A DNA stretch of 33,118 nt from Oscillospiraceae bacterium (GCA_017416685.1 JAFQBN010000027.1:1-33118); one strand, 5' to 3'; shown: positions 15,778 through 27,886, counted from the stretch's first letter. Made by a program: numbers and translations. The notes: a model not told the origin generated them from the letters alone.

Positions 15778-15863
15778 TTATATAAATTAGGAAAGTTTTT
15801 CCTCGGTTCAAATTGTATGTTATAACCACATTTTGTTATCTCCCCCGGAATTCAGGTGATTTT

Positions 15864-17753
15864 ATGACAAAAAAGCGCGCTATTCCCTTTGATTTGACCA
15901 CTTTTTTCCACGGTCACAGCACCGATGCCTGGCGCTATCTCGGCGCCCACCCGGTAGACGGCGGCTTCCTCTTCCGTGTCTGGGCGCCCAATGCCCACCG
16001 TGTCAGTGTTTTCGGTCCCTTTAATAGCTGGGACCCCAACGCCGCCCCCCTGACCCGCGGGGACAACGGCATCTGGGAGGGTTTTCTCCCCGGCCTCACC
16101 TGCGGCCAGCAGTACCAGTACGCCGTGTGGGACTCCCCCGACCACTACGTGGGCAAGGCTGACCCCTACGCCCTGCAGTCCAGCCACACCGCCAGCGTCA
16201 CCTGCGACCTGACCGGTTATGCGTGGGGCGATAAAAAGTGGTTCACCCACCGCCGCACTCACCCCTGCTACGACCGCCCCATGAATATTTATGAGGTCCA
16301 CCTCGGTTCCTGGCGCCGTACCGGCGAGGGCGAATGGCTTTCCTACCGTGACATCGCCAACCTCCTGGTCCCCTACGTCAAGGAAATGGGCTACACCCAT
16401 GTGGAGTTCATGCCCATCACCGAGCATCCGCTGGACATGTCCTGGGGTTACCAGTGTACCGGCTACTTCTCCCCCACCGCCCGCTTTGGCGAACCCCATG
16501 ACCTGATGTACCTCATCGACCAGCTCCATCAGGCAGGCGTAGGTGTCATTCTGGACTGGGTCCCCGCCCACTTCCCCCGGGATGCCTTCGGTCTGTACCA
16601 CTTCGACGGCACTCCCACCTATGAATACGCCGACCCTCGCAAGGGGGAACAGCCCGAATGGGGTACCAACTGCTTCGACTGGGGCCGGAACGAAGTGCGT
16701 TCCTTCCTGTTCTCCTCCGCCATGTTCTGGCTGGAGCAATACCACTTCGACGGTCTGCGGGTAGATGCCGTGTCCTCCATGCTCTATCTGGACTACGGCC
16801 GCGGCCCGGAAAACCGAACCACCAACGGCTACGGCGGCCACGAGAATCTCGAAGCCATCAGCTTCTTCCAGGCCCTCAATACGCTGATCTTCTCCGCCCA
16901 CCCGGACGTGCTGATGATCGCGGAGGAGTCCACCGCCTGGCCCAAAGTGACCGCTCCGGTCAGCGACGGAGGTCTCGGCTTCAACTTCAAGTGGAATATG
17001 GGCTGGATGAACGATGCCTGCCATTACCTGAAAATGGACCCCATCTACCGCCAATACCACCACAGTGACCTGACCTTCTCCCTGATGTACGCCTTCTCGG
17101 AAAACTATATCCTGCCCATCTCCCACGACGAGGTGGTGCATATGAAAGGTTCCCTTATCGGCAAAATGCCCGGGGACGACCCCATGAAATTTGCCGGTGT
17201 CCGGACCTTCTACACCTATATGCTCACCCATCCGGGCAAAAAGCTGATGATCATGGGCAGTGAACTGGGCCAGTTCAACGAGTGGCACTACGAATACTCC
17301 TTGGACTGGCACCTGCTGGACTACGAACCCCATCAGAAGATCCATGAATTTTTCAAATCTGCCAACCAGCTCTATCTGGAACAGCCCGCCCTGTGGCAGC
17401 GGGACCGGGACTGGGGCGGCTTTGAGTGGCTGGATGCGGATGATGCCAGCGGCAATACCGTCTCCTTCCTCCGCCGGGACAAGGCCGGAAAGTCCTTGGT
17501 GGTCGTCTGCAACTTCTCCCCTGTCCCCCGGCCGGGTTACCGGGTGGGTCTTCCCTGTGCCGGCACCTACCAATCGGTGTTCGATACCAATTGGTCCCGG
17601 TTCGGCGGCAGTGACCCGGGCGAGGGGTTCTCCCTCCCCTCCCAGCCGATCCCCTGGCAGAATCAGGCTCAATCCCTGCAGTTTGATCTGCCCGCCATGT
17701 CCTGCGTGATCTTCCGTTGTACCCACAAAGCTCCCGCAAAAAAGAAAGCTTGA
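15864..17753 (+). CDS. glgB: 1,4-alpha-glucan (glycogen) branching enzyme
   Basis: Starting at ATG 15864 (AGGTGA four bases upstream) the protein has 629 residues, normal for GlgB. Residues about 30-110 form the CBM48-like N-terminal domain. The GH13 barrel follows with the nucleophile Asp301 in GLRVDAV, the acid/base Glu354 in IAEES and Asp422 in SHDEV. The elements [14 protein letters not shown] and DWVPAHFP are typical. It cuts alpha-1,4 chains and re-attaches them as alpha-1,6 branches in the cytoplasm. It is the first gene of the glg operon; glgC starts ten bases after its stop. Confidence 0.95.
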   Translation: MTKKRAIPFDLTTFFHGHSTDAWRYLGAHPVDGGFLFRVWAPNAHRVSVFGPFNSWDPNAAPLTRGDNGIWEGFLPGLTCGQQYQYAVWDSPDHYVGKADPYALQSSHTASVTCDLTGYAWGDKKWFTHRRTHPCYDRPMNIYEVHLGSWRRTGEGEWLSYRDIANLLVPYVKEMGYTHVEFMPITEHPLDMSWGYQCTGYFSPTARFGEPHDLMYLIDQLHQAGVGVILDWVPAHFPRDAFGLYHFDGTPTYEYADPRKGEQPEWGTNCFDWGRNEVRSFLFSSAMFWLEQYHFDGLRVDAVSSMLYLDYGRGPENRTTNGYGGHENLEAISFFQALNTLIFSAHPDVLMIAEESTAWPKVTAPVSDGGLGFNFKWNMGWMNDACHYLKMDPIYRQYHHSDLTFSLMYAFSENYILPISHDEVVHMKGSLIGKMPGDDPMKFAGVRTFYTYMLTHPGKKLMIMGSELGQFNEWHYEYSLDWHLLDYEPHQKIHEFFKSANQLYLEQPALWQRDRDWGGFEWLDADDASGNTVSFLRRDKAGKSLVVVCNFSPVPRPGYRVGLPCAGTYQSVFDTNWSRFGGSDPGEGFSLPSQPIPWQNQAQSLQFDLPAMSCVIFRCTHKAPAKKKA

Positions 17754-17763
17754 GGTGACCGAA

Positions 17764-18968
<1,205 letters not shown>

Positions 18969-18972
<4 letters not shown>

Positions 18973-20084
18973 CCAACCTGCACGGTATCATCTTCGCCTA
19001 CCACTCCAATGACTCTCTGGGCGAGCTTTCCAAACCCCGCAACACCTGCTCCCTGCCCTACGGCGGCCGTTACCGCCTCATCGACTTCATGCTGTCCAAT
19101 ATGGTCAATGCCGGCGTCAGCGACATCGGCCTCATCGTCCACGAAAACTATCAGTCCCTTCTGGACCACGTGGGTTCCGGCAAGGACTGGGATCTGAGCC
19201 GCAAGCACGGCGGTCTGCGCATCCTGCCCCCCTTCAGCACCGCAGAAAGCGCCCACCACACCTATTCCGGCACACTGGACGCCCTGACCGGTGTGTCCAC
19301 TTATCTCAGCAGCATCAGGCAGGAGCATGTAGTCCTGGCCTGGGGCGATATGGCCCTCAACATCCCCCTTTCCGCGGTGTATCAGCAGCACGTGGAGCGG
19401 GGCAGCGACGTCACCATGGTCTGCTCCGACCGCCATTACGGCGTCCCCTCCTCCACCCAGTACCTGACCACCACCAGCGACGGCCGGGTTCTGGACGTCC
19501 TCACCTACCCCTCCACCGCCCCCGAGGCCGCAGAGTTCCTGAGCATCTGCATCCTCTCCAAATCGCTCCTGCTGGAGCTGATTGAGGACTGCGCCACCCA
19601 CGACGTGCATACCTTCACCCGGGGCGCTCTTCTGCCCCGTCTGGGCGAACTGAATATCCATACCTATACCCATACCGGCTACGTAGCCCGTTTCGACAGT
19701 GTCCGGGACTATTTCGACCGCTCCATGGACCTGCTGGACCCCGACGTACGCCGCCAGCTGTTCCTGCCCGATTCCCCCATCCGCACCAAGGACCGTTCCG
19801 ACCCCTCCACCTACTACAGTCCCGACTCCAAGGTGACCAACTCCCTGATTGCCGACGGCTGTGTCATCGAGGGCAAGGTGGAAAACTCCATCATCTTCCG
19901 CGGTGTAACCGTGGAAAAGGGCGCTCACGTTCGCAACTGCGTTCTTATGCAGGGTACCGTGGTCAAAGCCGGTGCCGACCTTGCCTACGCTATCGCCGAT
20001 AAAAACGTAACGGTGGAGACCGGCCACTGCCTGCTGGGCAACGCCGCTTTCCCCATCGCCATCGGCAAAGACTCCACCGTATAA
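18969..20084 (+). CDS. glgD: GlgD, regulatory subunit of ADP-glucose pyrophosphorylase
   Basis: The 371-residue protein is a shortened GlgC homologue. It keeps the [17 protein letters not shown] segment and the C-terminal hexapeptide repeats. At the N-terminus, where GlgC has GGQGSRL, it reads [12 protein letters not shown], so the nucleotide-binding loop is missing. This is the normal state of GlgD in Bacillota, where it is described as a modulating partner of GlgC. It overlaps glgC by four bases. Confidence 0.92.
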
Positions 20085-20086
20085 TT

Positions 20087-20141
20087 GTAGGGGGCGGCGT
20101 CCCCTACGCCCCCTATCTCATATCTCTTATCTCTTATCTCA
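20087..20141 (+). repeat. Hairpin plus four tandem heptamers between glgD and glgA
   Basis: Directly after glgD, TAGGGGGCG (20088-20096) can pair with CGCCCCCTA (20107-20115). An alternative 7-bp stem (20087-20093 with 20101-20107) excludes the first. Four tandem copies of TATCTCW follow (20114-20141). This looks like a small dispersed intergenic repeat inserted in the operon, just before the glgA ribosome site. Confidence 0.6.
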
Positions 20142-20158
20142 TAAAGCGAGGTAATCCT

Positions 20159-21595
20159 ATGAACATTCTCTTCGCCGCATCCGAAGTTGCTCCCTTCATC
20201 AAAACCGGCGGTCTGGCCGACGTTGCCGGCTCTCTGCCCCCGGCTCTGGCCCGAGCGGGACATGACGTCCATGTCATCCTCCCCCTCTACGAGGGCATCG
20301 GAGATGATTGGCGCAGCCAGATGACCTTCCTCAAGCACTTCACCGTCACCCTGGCTTGGCGCAGCGCCTATTGCGGCGTGTTCCAGCTGGTCCGGGACGG
20401 TGTCACCTACTGGTTCGTGGATAACGAGAGTTACTTCAAGCGTGACTCTCTCTACGGTCACTACGACGATTGCGAGCGGTTCGCCTTCTTCTCCCGCGCC
20501 GTGCTGGAAACTGCCGGTCAGCTTAACTGGCCCGTGGATGTCATCCACTGCAACGACTGGCAGACCGCCCTCATCCCCGTCTACCTGTTGGAGGACCGCT
20601 ACCGCATCCCTCAGCTGTCCCATGCCAAGACTGTCTTCACCATCCACAACATCGAGTACCAGGGCCGCTTCGGCAAGCAGGTCATGGACGATGTCCTCGG
20701 TCTGGACTGGAGCTATTATAACGACGGCATGCTGGCCTGCTACGAGGATGTAAACCTCATGCGGGGCGCCATCATCGCCGCCGACTATATCACCACCGTC
20801 TCCCCCACCTACGCCGAACAGCTTCTCGACCCCTACTACGCCCACGGTATGGAGGGTGTCATCGGTGAAAACCGTCATAAACTGCAGGGCATCCTCAACG
20901 GCATCGATACCGAACTGTACGACCCTGCCGCCATGCCGGGTATCGCCCAGAACTTCACTCCCCGGGCCCCCGTCACCGGCAAACGTGCCTGCAAGGCCGC
21001 CCTGCAAAGCGCCGTCGGCCTGAACCCCGACCCCAAGGTCCCCGTCATCGCCTGTGTGTCCCGCCTTGCCGGCCATAAGGGCTTCCACATGGTCACCGAG
21101 GTGCTGGACCGGATCATGTCCCTGAACGTGCAGATGGTGGTCCTCGGCACCGGCGAATGGCAGTATGAAGAAGCCTTCCGGAACGCCCAGGCCTGCTACC
21201 CCGGCCGCTTTTCTGCCCAGATCATGTACTCCGCCGCCCTGTCCAATGTCATCTACGCCGGCGCAGACCTTCTGCTCATGCCCTCCGTGTCCGAACCCTG
21301 CGGACTGTCCCAGATGATCGCCATGCGCTTCGGCACCATCCCCGTGGTGCGGGAAACCGGCGGCCTGCGGGACAGTGTCCCCCCCTACAATAAGTACACC
21401 GGCGAGGGCCGCGGCTTCTCCTTCGCCAATGTGGACAGCGCCGACCTATTCCACGTCCTTGCGCAGGCGGTGGAACTCTACCACACCGATACGAAAGCTT
21501 GGCGGAAGCTTCAAAAATCCGGCATGACCGCCGACTTCACCTGGAACAACTCCGCCAAGCTGTATCTGGATATCTACGGTAACCTGTTGGGCTGA
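20159..21595 (+). CDS. glgA: Glycogen synthase (ADP-glucose, GT5)
   Basis: The 478-residue protein starts MNILFAASEVAPFIKTGGLADV, the classic GT5 N-terminus with the ADP-glucose-binding KTGGL motif near residue 18. HNIEYQGRFG lies near residue 162 and the C-terminal SVSEPCGLSQMIAMRFGTIPVVRETGGLRD block holds the catalytic Glu and the second KTGGL-like loop. The length is standard. It extends alpha-1,4-glucan chains in the cytoplasm. It is the last operon gene, 74 bases after glgD, with GAGGT before the ATG and a terminator downstream. Confidence 0.95.
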   Translation: MNILFAASEVAPFIKTGGLADVAGSLPPALARAGHDVHVILPLYEGIGDDWRSQMTFLKHFTVTLAWRSAYCGVFQLVRDGVTYWFVDNESYFKRDSLYGHYDDCERFAFFSRAVLETAGQLNWPVDVIHCNDWQTALIPVYLLEDRYRIPQLSHAKTVFTIHNIEYQGRFGKQVMDDVLGLDWSYYNDGMLACYEDVNLMRGAIIAADYITTVSPTYAEQLLDPYYAHGMEGVIGENRHKLQGILNGIDTELYDPAAMPGIAQNFTPRAPVTGKRACKAALQSAVGLNPDPKVPVIACVSRLAGHKGFHMVTEVLDRIMSLNVQMVVLGTGEWQYEEAFRNAQACYPGRFSAQIMYSAALSNVIYAGADLLLMPSVSEPCGLSQMIAMRFGTIPVVRETGGLRDSVPPYNKYTGEGRGFSFANVDSADLFHVLAQAVELYHTDTKAWRKLQKSGMTADFTWNNSAKLYLDIYGNLLG

Positions 21596-21710
21596 TTGCT
21601 CCGCCAAAACAAAGGCAGCCGCCTTAAGCACAGACATCGTCCCATATCACAGCAAGGCTTTCCGCGTCTGCAAATCATACCGGGCGTTGTTGTTTTCCAG
21701 CAAAAAAGAA

Positions 21711-21745
21711 CACCCCACAGTCCGTTGGACTGTGGGGTGTTTCCT
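21711..21745. terminator. Bidirectional terminator between glgA and the SLH protein gene
   Basis: A perfect 13-bp stem (21711-21723 with 21727-21739) with a GTT loop has a T-rich tail on both sides: TTTCCTTT on the plus strand and TTCTTTTTT on the minus strand (from the A-run at 21702-21710). It lies between two converging genes and should stop both. The rest of 21596-21768 holds nothing I can identify. Confidence 0.88.
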
Positions 21746-21768
21746 TTGGGATGCAGGAAGCCCAATGC

Positions 21769-24700
21769 TTAAATATTACGCAGGTAGTTGGTCAGCATCT
21801 GCGCCGTCTGGGCACGGGTAGCCTTTTCGGTGGCATTGGCGAAGGGGACATTCTCCAAAATGCCCATACCTTCCGCCCAGCGCAGGGCGTTGGCGGCCCA
21901 GTCGCTGTGGCCGCCGACACGGCTCAGATCGCCGCTGCCGCCGGGCGTGTTGGAGTAGTTCCACAGGATAACGGCAACCTGTTCAATGGTCACGGCATCC
22001 TCCGGCTTGAACACACCGCCGCCGAAGCCGCTGACCACGCCGCGGTTACTGCCCCAAGTCACGGCATTGTTGAACCACTGGCCGGCAGGCACGTCGGAGA
22101 AGCTGTGCTTCAGGCCGTTCAAGGCAGGCTGACCCTCCTTGTTGTACAGCACCTGCACCACCATGGCGCGGTTCAGGGTATCGTTGGGGCCAAACTTGGT
22201 GGCATTGTAGCCGCTCATGATGCCGTTGGCCACGGCAAAGCTGACGGCATCGTAGTACCAATCGCTCTTCTGCACGTCAGCAAAGCTGATGTTATCAACA
22301 GAGCGGTTCAAAGGCTCGGTCAACTCCACAGCATAGAAGTCATCCACATACAGGCAGTCGCCCACAGCCTTGGTGGCCTCGGCCTGACAGAACTGGACGG
22401 CGCAAACCTCACGGATGACATCCTCCTGCTCCACAGGCAGCTGCTTGTTGTTCTTATCCAAAGGATAGATGGTCTGATCGTGCTTGATCTTGATGTCACT
22501 GACCACCTTGCCGTTGACGCTCAGCTTGCCCATGTCAGCGGCGATATCAAAGCTGATGGCAATGTCGTTCCAGGTGCCGGGTTCCACCTTAGCCACGGGA
22601 ACCTTGCCGTCCTCGTAGCACAGGCTGATGGTGCCGTCGCCGGCGATGGCCACGGTGGCCAGCGCCAGCACCAGATAGTCAAAGCCGTAGGCAGAGCGCA
22701 GTTCAAACGTGAACTCGTCCTGATTGCTGGCAGGTGCCATGATCTTGGCACCCACGGTGCCCCGCTTCATGGCGGGCACCTGGCGCACGGCGTTGGCCAC
22801 AACCACGCCGGAGGCGTCCACCACCTTCATGGCCTGCAGACCGGAGGTGGAAGCCTCCCGGGTCAGCTCGATCTTGCCGTCACGGTTGATGAGCCAGCCC
22901 ATGTACTTCAGGGAGGCGTTCTCGAAGTCCTCGTAGCCGCCCTTGGTGCCATTGATCATCTGGTCAAAGTCCTCGAGCAGCATACCCACGGTGGTCTTTC
23001 CCATGTAGTTGACATCGTTGTAGATCTGGTCGTACCAGGCGGTAAACAGATCCTTGCCGTCGGGCGAGATGGCAAGACCGGGCTGGGTCATGCGGTTATC
23101 CTTGTCGTTGATGCTGTCAAAGGAGGTGGCGAAGGTCACGTCCAGATACTTGTCGTAGGTTTCGAGGTTGTCGCTGGACAGACCCACGAACATAGGCGAG
23201 CGCAGATAGGTGGTGGTACCCTCGCTGGTTCGGGTGCCGTGGATGATCAGGTGGTCGCCACCGTATCGACCCAAGGCGGGAGACGTGTTGGAGGAGGGAA
23301 CCTTAGAGTAATCCGCGGTCCAGGTCTTTCCCTGGTCATAGGAGCGGCCCTCGTAGAAGTAGAGGTTGCCGTACTGCTGGGCGCGCATGATCAGGTACAG
23401 GCTGCCGTCATCCAGCTGGGCAAAGCCGGTCTCGGAGAAGCCCTGCTCGGGCAGCATGACCAAGGTGCCGTTGTAGTCGGCAATGCCCGTTTCGGCCAGA
23501 TCCATGTACAGGTAATTGTCGCTTCCGGTCCAGGTGTTGCCGCCGTCGGCGGAGTAGGTGGCCGCGACCACGCTCTTGCGGCTGCCAACGGTGGTGTCAC
23601 GGTAGTAGTGAATGATGACGTAGTCCACGTTGGGGCCGGCGCCGTCGGCGTCCTTCAGCTTCAGGCCGTCACAGACGGTGATGGCGCGGGAGATGTGCGC
23701 GGGCGGGGGATTCTGCAGGATATAGTCGTCCTCCGCCACCTTTTCCCGGTTGGGACTGGAGATATGGCGGGGCTTGGACCAGGTGTAGCCATAGTCATCG
23801 GAATAGCTCAGCAGCAGGCGGTAGTCATCGTCCTCATAGACGCTGCCGGTGTAGCCGATGATATACAGGCGACCCTTGTCACCCACGTCGGGATCCCAAA
23901 TAAAGCCACCAAAGCCGGAGGCGCGCATCACGCCACTCTTAATCATGTTGTAGTCGTCGTAGACGATGATGGGCTTGGTGCTGAAAGTGTGGCCGCCGTC
24001 GGTGGAGCGGTACACCGCGATGTCGGCATCGTAGGACTTGCGGCGACCCACCACGATGACGTCGCCGTTGGGGAAGGTGAAGGGACGGCCGTGGGAGGTC
24101 ATAGCCTCGCTGGTGGCGATGCCCTCGGCGGTCTCCTTAGAGATGTTGATGAGGGCCACGTTGCCGTACGCCACCTCGAACACAGCCTCGGGGTCGGAGA
24201 AGTCGCGGGCCGTGCTGCAACCCCACTGGGCGGTGATGGTGGCGGGCACAGCGGGCACACGGACATAGAAGCCGTCCTTGCCGTTGTACCAGTGGGCGGC
24301 CATCTTGCCGTCCACGGTGAAACGGAAGTCGCTGGCATCGGCCTTGTGCTGGCCGGCCTTAGCACCCAAAGAGGCGATGGAGATGAACACGGGGGTGTCC
24401 TTCTCGCCGGTGGTCACCTTGACCTCCGCCTTGTGGGCAAAGGTGCCTCCGGCGCCGGGCAGGAACAGCTCGTTGCTGACCGTCATCATGGACTGGATGG
24501 CGTTGTAGAAGGTGGGGTCGCCCAGGCCGCTCATATCCATCACGTCGTGATAGGTGTGCACCTTGACATAGCGGGCGGTCTCATTCAGGTTGTACAGGGT
24601 GTACTCCTTCCCGTCCTGATGGAGCAGCCAGCCGGTCACCTTGGTAAAGTTTTTGCCGTCGTCGCTGACGAACACGCCCAGGCTTCGCTGCGCCACGCGG

Positions 24701-27700
24701 GAGTACTCGTCCAGGTCGTACAGCTTGATGGTGTTAAACTGCTTGGAGGCACCCTGGTCATACACCAGGCTGTTGTGGTTGGTGTCGAACCACTCAAAGC
24801 TGTCAGCCGTGAAATCGGATGCGCTGCCGGTGGCAGGGGTGGCGTCGTCCACGATGAGTGCCACCTTGCCATTGGCGTTGCTGCCCTTGATGGTCAGGGA
24901 GATGGACTTGCTCTGCCCGGCATCGCCGTAGACGGCGGTGGCGATCAGGTCAAAGGCCACAGGCTTGGTGCTGCGGGTGATCACGCCGGTGTCCATGTTC
25001 ACGTTGGCGGCGATCTGACCGGTGGTCTTGTCCACCGCCTTCCAGGTCACAGGGACGGTAATGCCGCTGGCGGGGAACACCACCTGCTTGGGCAGGTTCA
25101 GCCGGACGGCATCCTCGGCGGTACCCTCTGCCAGCACCCGCTCCACAGTCAGGGAGTCCAGCGCGGTATCCACGACGGCTTCCTCGCCGGCGTAGTAGCT
25201 CTGCGTCCACAGGGTGTTGAAGATATCCACGTTGATGCCCAGATACTTGCCCGCGTCGTTGGGCAGGGCATCGCGGTTCAGGGCGTCCACACGCAGCTGA
25301 GGGAAGGGGAAATCGTCCACGATGGTGAAGGTGGTGCGGTCCAGCTTCTGGAAGGTCTGCACCCACTTGCCGTCAATGTACAGGTTGGGGATATCGTTGG
25401 CGTCCACGTCGACGGTCATGGTGAACCGGTCGCCCAGCTTCTTGCCGATGGGCACAGACTGCACGATGGAGTAGTACAGCATATCAAAGACGATATTGCC
25501 CTTGCCGTCGTCACGCAGGGCAAAGCGGCTCAGCAGGTCCCGCTGACGGATCTCCCAGCACAGGCTGCGCCAGGCGAAGGAGCCGGAAATAACGGGCAGG
25601 GTGTGGGGCTGCAGCTCCACGGTGAACTCGTAGGCGTGACCCAGCATAGTGGGGAAGGCAATGTGACCATAGTTGTCAATGTTGGCGCCCAGATCGGGGT
25701 CGGTGTGCAGCCGCTGATAGCCGTCCGCCTGATCCCAGAAGGTGCTCTTGGCGCCGTAATCGCGGACGGTGTAGTCCTTTGCGGCAAAGTCGCTGGCGGC
25801 ATCACCGATGACCACGCTGGTGCCCACCAGCTCCAGGGCGCCGTACAGCTTGCTGGTGCCGCCGGCGTTGGTCACCTTGATTTCATAGTTGGTTTTGCTG
25901 CCCATCCCGGACAGACCCACCTCGCTCTGAGGAATGGCCCACTCCAGATGCTGACCCAGCAGGTACAGCTGTCCCACGGTGGCAGTACCCGCCTGCAGGT
26001 CGGCGGTCATGGTCTTGCCGCCCAGGGTCAGCTCCACCTTGTCCGCACGGGTGGCGGTGAAGATTTGGCCGCCCAGATACAGGTTCTTGGCATCCCACAT
26101 GAAGCCAAACTGTGCCGCGGGAGCCTTCTTGTCGCCGGCGGCCTTGTAGGGGTTATACCACTGCAGATCCTTGATGGAGCCGTCCAACTTCACGCCGGCC
26201 ACGTCCAGGTAAGCCACGGCGTCGTTCTTGCCGTCACCGGAGGCGGGGGCGTAAATGGTCTGCTTCAGCACCACGCCGCCGCCCAGCTTCACGTCGAAGG
26301 CGCGGGTCTTGCCGCCGGCGGTGATAGCAAAGGGCATCTTCTGTCCGGCAGGGGCGGCCTGATGGATCAGATTCAGAGGAATACAGATCTCGTACTGGCC
26401 CTTTCCGTTGCCGGCGATGGTGCTGCCCATGGTGTAGCCCAGCTCGAACTTGGGGCTCTTGCCCAGCTTGGCCGTGGCCTTCACCTCGCCAAAGGCGAAA
26501 TTGACGCCACTTTCCCGGCTGTCCAGGGCAATGTACAGATTTTCCTCATCACACAAAAGGCCGAAGCGGGTGTCAGCCACGGCATTACCCATATCCCAAA
26601 AGGACTCGTTGGCGGCGCCGTCCAACAGCAGACCACCCTTGGTCACCTGATTGCAGACCATATGCGCCGCGGGAGCCGCCTGGGCCAGATACATATCGTG
26701 TACCAGCACGTCATTCTTGCGGGTGGCGGTCTGGTCACGCCGGCCGGTATTGGTCCAAATGAACATACCGTCCCGGCTGCCGTCCCGGCTGGTGGTGGGG
26801 AATTTGGCCACGCTCTTGCCGTTGACAAGAACCTCGGTGGCAAACTCGTCGTCGGTGACCAAGCGGATATTCACGTCCTTGGCGGGCAAATCCAGACCGG
26901 TGTCGAACCGCTTGGCGAAGGAATGAGAGGTCTCGAACTGGGACACGTAGATGTTGCCCGCGGTGTCGGCGTAGAAGCCGTGGCTGGTCAGCAGGTCGGT
27001 GCCAATCCACACGGTAAAGCCGGTGCTACCCCAATAGGCATCCTCGCCGTCGGCCACCACGATTAGGTCGTTGAAGTCCACGTTCAGCTCGATCTCACGG
27101 CCCTTGGCAAAATCAAGGCCGGGGGCAGAGCGGGAAGGCGTCCAGCTCACGCGGCCGTCCTTGCCGGCGGCGGTCATCGTGTTGGTCTTAAAGTGCAGGG
27201 AGCCGTTCTCCTCCACCACATAGGACTCGTCGTTGACCTTGCCCAGCTCCTTGGCGTAGGTCTTGGATGCGGTGTCAGAAAAGTCGTCGGCCATCAGCAC
27301 GGCCTTGTAGGCGAAGTTCAGGCCGCCCTGAAAGCGGTCGCCGCCCACCGTGATCGCGAAGTCCATGGTCTGGCCGGGGTCATAGCTCATGCCCAGCGCC
27401 GCCAGAGTGATCTTCACTTCGGCAATGCCCTTGGCAGGGTCAACTGCGGCAGAACCGGCATTGACGCCGTCCACCGTGACCGTGCCGGCAGACAGGTCGA
27501 TGGTCGCGGTGGCACCGTTCAACGTCACCGCCACGTCGGTCGCCTTGGTCTGCAGGGCGAGATACAGGTTCTCCTGATTGCACAGCAGGGCGGCAGGGGT
27601 GCTGCCGATTTTCTCGTTCAGCAGCCAGTTGCCGTCGTCCAGCTTGCCATCCACATTGACAGTGCCGTACGTGTAGTAGGAGTTCAGCGTGCCGGTGCTC

Positions 27701-27786
27701 TCCGCCGCCGCCACAGGCACAGCCGTGGTGGACAGCATGGATACCAGCATCACCAGTGCCAGCAGGAACGATGCTACTTTCTTCAT
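21769..27786 (-). CDS. Giant secreted surface protein: CBM9-like domains, sialidase-type beta-propeller, three SLH domains
   Basis: The ATG at 27786 follows GAGGAGGAAATAAC and encodes 2005 residues. A signal peptide (about 1-28, ending VAAAES) is followed by a CBM9-like domain (40-165), a laminin-G-like domain (165-370) and two more CBM9-like segments (375-505, 510-660). Next come a second laminin-G-like domain (685-880), an Ig-like segment (890-968) and an F5/8-type segment (1005-1080). A sialidase-type propeller (about 1205-1600) has four Asp boxes, at 1261-1268, 1329-1336, 1412-1419 and 1482-1489. A third laminin-G-like domain (1615-1820) precedes three SLH domains (1830-1880, 1893-1943, 1955-2003). 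SLH domains fix it to cell-wall polymers. It probably binds and cleaves a complex glycan; substrate unknown. True sialidase activity is not established. Confidence 0.85.
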   Translation of the reverse strand: MKKVASFLLALVMLVSMLSTTAVPVAAAESTGTLNSYYTYGTVNVDGKLDDGNWLLNEKIGSTPAALLCNQENLYLALQTKATDVAVTLNGATATIDLSAGTVTVDGVNAGSAAVDPAKGIAEVKITLAALGMSYDPGQTMDFAITVGGDRFQGGLNFAYKAVLMADDFSDTASKTYAKELGKVNDESYVVEENGSLHFKTNTMTAAGKDGRVSWTPSRSAPGLDFAKGREIELNVDFNDLIVVADGEDAYWGSTGFTVWIGTDLLTSHGFYADTAGNIYVSQFETSHSFAKRFDTGLDLPAKDVNIRLVTDDEFATEVLVNGKSVAKFPTTSRDGSRDGMFIWTNTGRRDQTATRKNDVLVHDMYLAQAAPAAHMVCNQVTKGGLLLDGAANESFWDMGNAVADTRFGLLCDEENLYIALDSRESGVNFAFGEVKATAKLGKSPKFELGYTMGSTIAGNGKGQYEICIPLNLIHQAAPAGQKMPFAITAGGKTRAFDVKLGGGVVLKQTIYAPASGDGKNDAVAYLDVAGVKLDGSIKDLQWYNPYKAAGDKKAPAAQFGFMWDAKNLYLGGQIFTATRADKVELTLGGKTMTADLQAGTATVGQLYLLGQHLEWAIPQSEVGLSGMGSKTNYEIKVTNAGGTSKLYGALELVGTSVVIGDAASDFAAKDYTVRDYGAKSTFWDQADGYQRLHTDPDLGANIDNYGHIAFPTMLGHAYEFTVELQPHTLPVISGSFAWRSLCWEIRQRDLLSRFALRDDGKGNIVFDMLYYSIVQSVPIGKKLGDRFTMTVDVDANDIPNLYIDGKWVQTFQKLDRTTFTIVDDFPFPQLRVDALNRDALPNDAGKYLGINVDIFNTLWTQSYYAGEEAVVDTALDSLTVERVLAEGTAEDAVRLNLPKQVVFPASGITVPVTWKAVDKTTGQIAANVNMDTGVITRSTKPVAFDLIATAVYGDAGQSKSISLTIKGSNANGKVALIVDDATPATGSASDFTADSFEWFDTNHNSLVYDQGASKQFNTIKLYDLDEYSRVAQRSLGVFVSDDGKNFTKVTGWLLHQDGKEYTLYNLNETARYVKVHTYHDVMDMSGLGDPTFYNAIQSMMTVSNELFLPGAGGTFAHKAEVKVTTGEKDTPVFISIASLGAKAGQHKADASDFRFTVDGKMAAHWYNGKDGFYVRVPAVPATITAQWGCSTARDFSDPEAVFEVAYGNVALINISKETAEGIATSEAMTSHGRPFTFPNGDVIVVGRRKSYDADIAVYRSTDGGHTFSTKPIIVYDDYNMIKSGVMRASGFGGFIWDPDVGDKGRLYIIGYTGSVYEDDDYRLLLSYSDDYGYTWSKPRHISSPNREKVAEDDYILQNPPPAHISRAITVCDGLKLKDADGAGPNVDYVIIHYYRDTTVGSRKSVVAATYSADGGNTWTGSDNYLYMDLAETGIADYNGTLVMLPEQGFSETGFAQLDDGSLYLIMRAQQYGNLYFYEGRSYDQGKTWTADYSKVPSSNTSPALGRYGGDHLIIHGTRTSEGTTTYLRSPMFVGLSSDNLETYDKYLDVTFATSFDSINDKDNRMTQPGLAISPDGKDLFTAWYDQIYNDVNYMGKTTVGMLLEDFDQMINGTKGGYEDFENASLKYMGWLINRDGKIELTREASTSGLQAMKVVDASGVVVANAVRQVPAMKRGTVGAKIMAPASNQDEFTFELRSAYGFDYLVLALATVAIAGDGTISLCYEDGKVPVAKVEPGTWNDIAISFDIAADMGKLSVNGKVVSDIKIKHDQTIYPLDKNNKQLPVEQEDVIREVCAVQFCQAEATKAVGDCLYVDDFYAVELTEPLNRSVDNISFADVQKSDWYYDAVSFAVANGIMSGYNATKFGPNDTLNRAMVVQVLYNKEGQPALNGLKHSFSDVPAGQWFNNAVTWGSNRGVVSGFGGGVFKPEDAVTIEQVAVILWNYSNTPGGSGDLSRVGGHSDWAANALRWAEGMGILENVPFANATEKATRAQTAQMLTNYLRNI

Positions 27787-27821
27787 GTTATTTCCTCCTC
27801 GGTTTGTAACTTGCTGCCTTA

Positions 27822-27830
27822 ATTCTAGCA
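27822..27830 (-). promoter_or_regulatory. Possible extended -10 promoter before the SLH protein gene
   Basis: TGCTAGAAT (27830-27822, minus strand) fits an extended -10 box, about 36 bases before the start codon, but no -35 match is seen. The 100-base gap could equally be a leader within the operon transcript. Confidence 0.3.
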
Positions 27831-27886
27831 TAACCGGCCATGGCAGGCCCAGGCCAAACTATGGACAAACAAGCAAATGTTTCCTC

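Noticed and set aside
15852-17726. A 624-codon minus-strand open frame antisense to glgB
   Set aside because: glgB on the plus strand has full GH13 motifs and a promoter. The antisense frame has only compositionally biased sequence.
21751-27066. A 1771-codon open frame on the plus strand, antisense to the SLH protein gene
   Set aside because: The sequence is low-complexity (Gly, Val, His, Ala rich) with no signal peptide, domain or ribosome site. The opposite strand has a signal peptide, Asp boxes and SLH domains. It is a by-product of biased codon use in GC-rich DNA.
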